A DNA stretch of 33,310 nt from Aquificaceae bacterium (GTDB lineage: Bacteria > Pseudomonadota > Gammaproteobacteria > Thiotrichales > Thiotrichaceae): the NCBI GenBank assembly GCA_003972955.1, contig QOAQ01000136.1, positions 1 through 33,310 on the forward strand. Reading direction: 5' to 3'. The position numbers and the translations under genes were made by a program. Below the pieces are notes generated by a model, which was not told where the DNA came from, did no database searches, and was given only the letters and a program-made list of their open reading frames with translations. This document shows positions 27,910 to 33,310 of the stretch, piece by piece. The number at the start of each line of letters is the position of its first letter. Position 1 is the first letter of the stretch.

Positions 27910-29073
27910 TTATCCATTAATAAGTTGCAAACGGTCAAGTGTCCAGTACAGACCTGTTACGCCAATTAATAAAGAGGCGGGGATAACCACGCGGGTTTTA
28001 TACCAAGGGCGTTGCTTAAACCATAGAGATAGCCCAAAAAAGGTCATAAAAATAATACCAAGTTGTCCTAATTCAACACCAATATTAAAACTAATCAAGG
28101 CAGTAAAAAAGGCATCTTTGGGCATACCAAAATCACCTAAGGCACTGGCAAAGCCAATACCGTGCAAGAGTCCAAAAGCAAACACTAATAACAGACGACT
28201 GTTATGGAGTTTTTTTGCAAAAATATTTTCAAAACCCGCATAGGCAATCGAGAAAGCAATTAAGGGTTGGACGATATTTGCAGGTAAGCTAATAATGCCA
28301 TTCACCGATAAGCCTAAGGTAATCGTATGTGCCACAGTAAACATAGTGACTTGTAGCAATAGAGGTTTTAATTTAGTGCTAAAGAAAAACAATGCCAGTA
28401 TAAAAAGAATATGATCCATACCACGCGGGAAAATATGCACAAAACCCAGTTCGATATAGTTTTTAATCACCGTTAAAATCGGTTTTTTAATCTCAATTTT
28501 ATCCAATGAAAAGGCATCACTAGGAATATCTTTACGAATCCATTGCCATTCCGACCAATGCCAGAGTCCTTTTTCTTTATCAATCTGGCGCAAACGCACG
28601 GCATTATCACCAAAAGAAAGCGGGTAATACCATTGCAAAGCATGTGAATTAGGTGGAAGCTTGCCCGTTAAAGTAATCACACTAATACGAGGTACTTTAA
28701 CGTAACCCCGCTCAGGAATCTCCACCTTAGTAATTGTTAAAGGAATTACTTTTCCATCTTGATTACTCAGTTTTACCCGCTCAATAAAGGTCTTTTTAAA
28801 GGATTCAAAAGGTACGGCTAATGCCTCACTTTGCAGTTTACGCAAGGCATCATACTGACTCGCATTAGGGGCATCTTTGGTATTTTTATAACGCCCATTA
28901 ATACCCGTTAGCAATGCCTCAATACTCGCGCGCGCTTCAATATTAATAGCACCACTGGCATCAACATTAATTTCGATTAAGGCAGGTTTTACTAAATCAG
29001 CCATGCTGTTTAGTGGCAATAGCAGTAATAAGTATAAGAAAAAAAAGGGGAGACGCATTGCTTGTTTGCTCAT
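27910..29073 (-). CDS. HupE/UreJ family membrane protein
   Basis: Extracytoplasmic N-terminal domain, then LGFVHIFPRGMDHILFILALFFFS, FTVAHTITLGLS, GLLHGIGFASALGDFGMP. Confidence 0.85.
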   Translation of the reverse strand: MSKQAMRLPFFFLYLLLLLPLNSMADLVKPALIEINVDASGAINIEARASIEALLTGINGRYKNTKDAPNASQYDALRKLQSEALAVPFESFKKTFIERVKLSNQDGKVIPLTITKVEIPERGYVKVPRISVITLTGKLPPNSHALQWYYPLSFGDNAVRLRQIDKEKGLWHWSEWQWIRKDIPSDAFSLDKIEIKKPILTVIKNYIELGFVHIFPRGMDHILFILALFFFSTKLKPLLLQVTMFTVAHTITLGLSVNGIISLPANIVQPLIAFSIAYAGFENIFAKKLHNSRLLLVFAFGLLHGIGFASALGDFGMPKDAFFTALISFNIGVELGQLGIIFMTFFGLSLWFKQRPWYKTRVVIPASLLIGVTGLYWTLDRLQLING

Positions 29074-29082
29074 TTTGTGTAG

Positions 29083-29472
29083 CTATAGGAAGGGGTTAAG
29101 CAATCGAACACCACAAGATTCAAAGTCTTTTATATTACGAGTCACCAATGTCAGATCATGAATAACCGCAGTGGCTGCAATTAACATATCAGCTTGCGTG
29201 CGTATTTTTCCCTGTGCTTGTAAATTGCCACGACTTTCACCTGCATAGCGTGCAATATTATCGCTAACGGCTAATACGGTGCAGTAATCTTGCAGAAAAT
29301 TGTCCAACCATAAACGAATACGTGGATTAGGCTGCCATGATAAACCAAAATATAACTCATCCACCGTAATGCTACTGAGATGAATATGTTGATGCTGACT
29401 TGCCCATGTCCAAACACCTTTATTCGGTTGCGGACGCGCTAACTCGCTAATAATATTGGTATCACACAACAT
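29083..29472 (-). CDS. vapC: PIN-domain toxin (VapC/FitB-like)
   Basis: MLCDTNIISELARP, IRTQADMLIAATAVIHDLTLVTRNIKDFE. Confidence 0.92.
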   Translation of the reverse strand: MLCDTNIISELARPQPNKGVWTWASQHQHIHLSSITVDELYFGLSWQPNPRIRLWLDNFLQDYCTVLAVSDNIARYAGESRGNLQAQGKIRTQADMLIAATAVIHDLTLVTRNIKDFESCGVRLLNPFL

Positions 29473-29474
29473 AT

Positions 29475-29717
29475 TTACAGCTCATTTGCAAAAGGGTTGG
29501 GACGATTCTGACGTTTTACCTCAGGAAAAGGATTATTATTTAATTTAAGCTGATGCAGTGTTTTAAACGCAGTACACAAGCCTTGTGTCGTTTCCTGCTT
29601 TTTCATGCGAATAAGTTCTCTCAGTGCAAAGTCTATTAATTCGCGTTTGGTTTTTAGCCCTGTTAATAAAAAAGCTTCAGTGGTTAGCTGGTCATTTAAG
29701 ACGATATTTGTACGCAT
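29475..29717 (-). CDS. vapB: VapB-type antitoxin
   Basis: MRTNIVLNDQLTTEAFLLTGLKTKRELIDFALRELIR; perfect AGGAGGT SD; immediately upstream of the toxin. Confidence 0.9.
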   Translation of the reverse strand: MRTNIVLNDQLTTEAFLLTGLKTKRELIDFALRELIRMKKQETTQGLCTAFKTLHQLKLNNNPFPEVKRQNRPNPFANEL

Positions 29718-29731
29718 AGTACCTCCTGCTT

Positions 29732-29760
29732 CTATACACCATTATAATACACCTATACAC
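29732..29760 (-). promoter_or_regulatory. vapBC promoter/operator with GTGTATAG repeats
   Basis: On the minus strand GTGTATAG-GTGTATTATAATG-GTGTATAG: repeats flank a perfect TATAAT. Confidence 0.6.
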
Positions 29761-29797
29761 ATTTATCTTAAAATAACATTTTTAATGAATTCCTCTT

Positions 29798-31249
29798 TTA
29801 ATCTCGCCAAAAAGTAGGTGAAAATAACACCAATACTGTAAATATTTCCAACCGTCCCAACAACATCGCAAAAATTCCTACCCACTTAACAAAGTCATTC
29901 ATAGGGACAAAAGTTGAGGCGACTTTTCCTAATCCTGGACCCACATTATTGATACAGGCAGCGATTGCTGAAAATGCGGTGACTTGGTCAACGCCCGCTG
30001 CTATGACTAATAACATCAGTACCGTAAATGAAAAAACATATAAGCCAAAAAATCCCCAAACGGCATTGGTGACACGATCGTCTACTTTTTTATTATCTAA
30101 TTTAATCGGCAGTAAGGCATTGGGGTGAACTAATTGTTTAATCTCGCGTAAGCCTTGTTTGGCAAGTAGTACTACGCGAACGACTTTAATCCCACCTGCG
30201 GTTGAGCCTGCACAGCCACCAATAAAGCCACTTAACACTAATAAAAGTGGCACGAAGCTTGGCCAGCTACTAAAGTCGGCAATGCCAAAGCCTGAGGTGG
30301 TCATAAAAGAAACCAGTTGAAAAGAGCCGTGGTGTAAAGCGGTTAGGGTCATTTTATAGCCATCGTGAATGGCTAATAAAACGGAAATTAATAAACTGGC
30401 AATCACTAAAATATAAAGATAGGTTTTAAACTCGGTATCTTGCCAATATGCTTTTAAATTACGCGAACGCCATGCGGTGTAGTGTAAGGCAAAATTAACA
30501 CCCGATAGGCTCATAAAGAAAATGGCGGCAATTTCTAAACTGGGGCTATCAAACCATGAGAAACTGGCATCGTGGGTAGAAAATCCGCCATTAGCGACAG
30601 TGGATAAGCTGTGCGCGATGGCATCAAACCAGCTCATTCCCAGCACTTTGTAGACTAAGGCGCAGATTAGTGTGATGACGACATAGATAAGATAGAGTGC
30701 TTTTGCCGTTTCGATAATACGGGGTGTTAATTTGGCATCTTTATTGGGGCCGGGTGCTTCGGCTTTAAACAACTGCATACCACCAATACCCAGCACAGGC
30801 AAAATAGCTACTGCTAACACGATAATGCCCATGCCTCCGAGCCATTGTAATTCTTGTCGGTAAAATAACAGCGATTGGGGTAGAGTATCTAATTGTGTCA
30901 TGACCGTTGCGCCCGTGGTGGTAAAGCCTGACATTGACTCAAACACGGCATTGGTAAAAGACATGCTCACATAGTCAGAAAGCATAAAAGGGATCGCACC
31001 AAGAATGCTGAAAATAACCCAAAAAAAGGTGACAACAACAAAACTATCACGGTTACGCAGTTCTTTTTCATAATGACGCACAGGGTAAAACAATACAAAA
31101 CCGATAATTAAGACCAAACTAAAGGTTTCAATAAATGCGTTTTGATCGCGCGCACTGTCTTGCAGTGAGATAAGAAAAGGGGGGAGCATACTGAGACTAA
31201 AGATCAGTAATAACAGTCCAAAAATCTTACTCAGTAGGCGAAAATCCAT
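29798..31249 (-). CDS. trkH: Trk potassium uptake protein TrkH
   Basis: SMSGFTTTGATV, SLSTVANGGFSTHDASF, FMTTSGFG, GGCAGSTAGGIKVVR, NNVGPGLG. Confidence 0.96.
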   Translation of the reverse strand: MDFRLLSKIFGLLLLIFSLSMLPPFLISLQDSARDQNAFIETFSLVLIIGFVLFYPVRHYEKELRNRDSFVVVTFFWVIFSILGAIPFMLSDYVSMSFTNAVFESMSGFTTTGATVMTQLDTLPQSLLFYRQELQWLGGMGIIVLAVAILPVLGIGGMQLFKAEAPGPNKDAKLTPRIIETAKALYLIYVVITLICALVYKVLGMSWFDAIAHSLSTVANGGFSTHDASFSWFDSPSLEIAAIFFMSLSGVNFALHYTAWRSRNLKAYWQDTEFKTYLYILVIASLLISVLLAIHDGYKMTLTALHHGSFQLVSFMTTSGFGIADFSSWPSFVPLLLVLSGFIGGCAGSTAGGIKVVRVVLLAKQGLREIKQLVHPNALLPIKLDNKKVDDRVTNAVWGFFGLYVFSFTVLMLLVIAAGVDQVTAFSAIAACINNVGPGLGKVASTFVPMNDFVKWVGIFAMLLGRLEIFTVLVLFSPTFWRD

Positions 31250-31270
31250 TAAGTGAATCTCTTTGTTTGA

Positions 31271-32626
31271 TTATTCAGCGATCTGGAAGTGATTTTCAAT
31301 ATGGGCAATTAGATTTTGCGGGGTGAGCAGTAGGATACGGTCTCTTGCTTGTAGCATGATTTCATCGGATGGTCTGAATAATTGATTGTCTCGAATAATT
31401 GCGCTGATGCTGATGTCTTCAGCTAGCTCGATTTGGGTAGGTGTCAAGCCAATAATACGTGAAGTTTCAGGTGTGCCTTCAAGGATAATTTCTAAGACTT
31501 CTAATGCAGTGCTGTGAATAGGGCAGACATTGACGATACCACCACCTCGCACATAGCGCAAAATACTGGCAGAGGTAATACGCTCAGGAGAAAAAACCGT
31601 ATCAATGGCGTCACTCGGTATCATATCGGCATAGGTGACTTTATTCACTAAGCATAAGGTTCGTTTTACGCCTAATTTTTTCGTTAACATACTGGAGAGA
31701 ATATTTACCTCATCGCTAGAGGTTAAGGCACAAAATAAATCACTGTCGGCAATGCCTTCTTCTTTTAATAAAGCGGGGTTGGTCGCATCGCCACAAAGTA
31801 CCATTACTTTTTCAAGATCTTCGGCAAGATCATTGGCGCGTTGGCTGTCTTGTTCGATAATTTTAAGGTTAAATTTTCCCTGCAAAGCCTTCGCAAGGCG
31901 TTTTCCGATATGTCCGCCTCCTGCTAAGATAATCCGTTTATAGTGTTGTTGATCAGTCATAAAAAGCGCGAGGCTTTCATCTAAATGATCTTCGGACACC
32001 AGATACAATAAACGATCCCCTGCATTAATAATCGTCGAGCGTTCAACCGCTACTCTTTGTTTTTCTTGGAAGAGGGCGACACAAAATAACTGTGGGGCAA
32101 GTGATCGCAATGATTCAATACTACATTTATCTGCTGATGAATTTTCTTCAATATCAATCGAAACCAGTTTGACTATACCCTGTGCAAAACTATGTAATTG
32201 TTGCGTTCCAGGGTACTCAATAATATGTTGAATATGCTCGGTGACTAAGGATTCAGGGCTAATTAAGGTATCAATGGGGATGTTATTTTTAGTGAATAAT
32301 TCAGGATGGGCAAGATAATGGGCATCACGAATACGCGCAATAATCCGCGGGGTTTTAAACAATATCCATGCAATATGACACGCCACCATATTGTCTTCAT
32401 CTTGATGCATCACGGATATTAATAAATCAGCCTCTTGTATATTCGCCTGCTTCAAGGTTTCAGGAAAAGTACCTCTACCCACAACGATCGCAATATCGCT
32501 ACTCTCTTGTAACTGCCGTAAATGCCCCGCATTGGTATCAATAACAACAACATTATTACCTTCATTAGAAAGGCTTCTAGCAACAGATGCCCCCGTGTGT
32601 CCTGCTCCTAGAATAATAATATTCAA
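31271..32626 (-). CDS. trkA: Trk potassium regulator TrkA
   Basis: Two Rossmann RCK modules: MNIIILGAGHTGASVARSL and RIILAGGGHIGKRLAKAL. Confidence 0.96.
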   Translation of the reverse strand: MNIIILGAGHTGASVARSLSNEGNNVVVIDTNAGHLRQLQESSDIAIVVGRGTFPETLKQANIQEADLLISVMHQDEDNMVACHIAWILFKTPRIIARIRDAHYLAHPELFTKNNIPIDTLISPESLVTEHIQHIIEYPGTQQLHSFAQGIVKLVSIDIEENSSADKCSIESLRSLAPQLFCVALFQEKQRVAVERSTIINAGDRLLYLVSEDHLDESLALFMTDQQHYKRIILAGGGHIGKRLAKALQGKFNLKIIEQDSQRANDLAEDLEKVMVLCGDATNPALLKEEGIADSDLFCALTSSDEVNILSSMLTKKLGVKRTLCLVNKVTYADMIPSDAIDTVFSPERITSASILRYVRGGGIVNVCPIHSTALEVLEIILEGTPETSRIIGLTPTQIELAEDISISAIIRDNQLFRPSDEIMLQARDRILLLTPQNLIAHIENHFQIAE

Positions 32627-32880
32627 GATAGACTCCTTTACTCAAAAAAAACTTCTAAATATTATTGGATGATGGTGTAAAGCTGTGATTATTTTTCTCC
32701 TAAATCCTAAGCTTATTAAAAGGGGCAGGGGTAAAATCACAGGGTAATACCCTTATTAATTGAGGCATTATAGAAAAAATTGATAAAGGTAAATACCTTT
32801 TTTCTGAAAAATACTAAATTGCCCCGAAAATTACAAAAGTTACAAACTATAAGACTGCATCATGCGGTATAGTTGCTCCT

Positions 32881-33310
32881 ATGCAATCATTAAACCCTCA
32901 AACCGTTCCCCTTAAAGATATCAACCTGATCGAAGCCAGTGCAGGTACAGGTAAAACCTACACTATTTCATTGCTTTACCTGCGTTTTGTGTTGGAGTCT
33001 GAACCTGCTTTATCGGTTGATCAAATTCTCGTGGTCACTTACACCACCGCGGCAACAAAAGAATTAAAAGACCGTATTCGCTTACGTTTAAGCGATGCCT
33101 TAATGGCGTTTATTAATGAAGATACTGTTGGTGAGTATGCGGATTTTTGTGAAAATTATGAGCGTATCGAGTCTATTTTGCGCTTATCTCGTGCGTTATT
33201 AAACTTTGATGAAGCGGCTATTTTTACCATCCACAGTTTTTGTCAGCGTGCCTTAAAAGATACCGCATTTGATGCAGGTTTAGCCTTTGAAACCGAGTTA
33301 TTAGATAACG
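32881..33310 (+). CDS. recB: Exodeoxyribonuclease V subunit beta, 5' part (runs off the window)
   Basis: Translation from ATG 32881: MQSLNPQTVPLKDINLIEASAGTGKTYTISLLYLRFVLE...ILVVTYTTAATKELKDRIRLRL; Walker A GTGKT. Missing from the ORF track because it is open-ended. Confidence 0.92.
   Translation, partial: MQSLNPQTVPLKDINLIEASAGTGKTYTISLLYLRFVLESEPALSVDQILVVTYTTAATKELKDRIRLRLSDALMAFINEDTVGEYADFCENYERIESILRLSRALLNFDEAAIFTIHSFCQRALKDTAFDAGLAFETELLDN

Noticed and set aside
27839-28243. 134-aa plus-strand ORF opposite the HupE-like genes
   Set aside because: Antisense to two supported membrane proteins; Lys/Pro-rich shadow translation.
1-33310. CRISPR array, tRNA or rRNA genes, prophage
   Set aside because: No regularly spaced repeats, no cloverleaf or rRNA-like sequence recognised, no phage structural or integrase ORFs seen.

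Overview
The window is a chromosomal segment from a low-GC gammaproteobacterium. Several genes look Thiotrichales or sulfur-bacterium-like, but taxonomy cannot be proven from the sequence alone. Most of it is core metabolism: rnfABCDGE-nth; a DUF1841-like gene; mtaB; sdhCDAB with a nearby sdhE; ppsA; a lemA/GIDE pair; a TetR-MMPL-LolA-like operon; two tandem HupE/UreJ-like genes; a VapBC-type toxin-antitoxin pair; trkH-trkA; and the 5' end of recB. The accessory signal lies in the intergenic DNA, which carries at least six families of palindromic or dispersed repeats. The strongest is a 160-bp MITE-like hairpin (21248-21407) with perfect 18-bp terminal inverted repeats and a perfect 5-bp TTTTA target duplication, inserted in the T-tract of the ppsA terminator. 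Two perfect or near-perfect hairpins of one family, with co-varying arms, bracket a hemerythrin-like gene. A nearby ORF (13017-13658, minus) looks like an undescribed zinc-ribbon plus HUH/Y1 (IS200/RAYT-like) protein, a candidate processor of these palindromes. Other accessory observations: a cryptic PL7 (alginate-lyase-like) protein next to an acyltransferase lacking its SGNH half; an orphan Roadblock/LC7 protein with a small membrane peptide; an EF-hand inside a GIDE-like LemA partner; a TetR regulator with a Cys-containing N-terminal extension and two operator palindromes; and short ORFs upstream of rnfA. All family calls come from reading motifs and were not searched.
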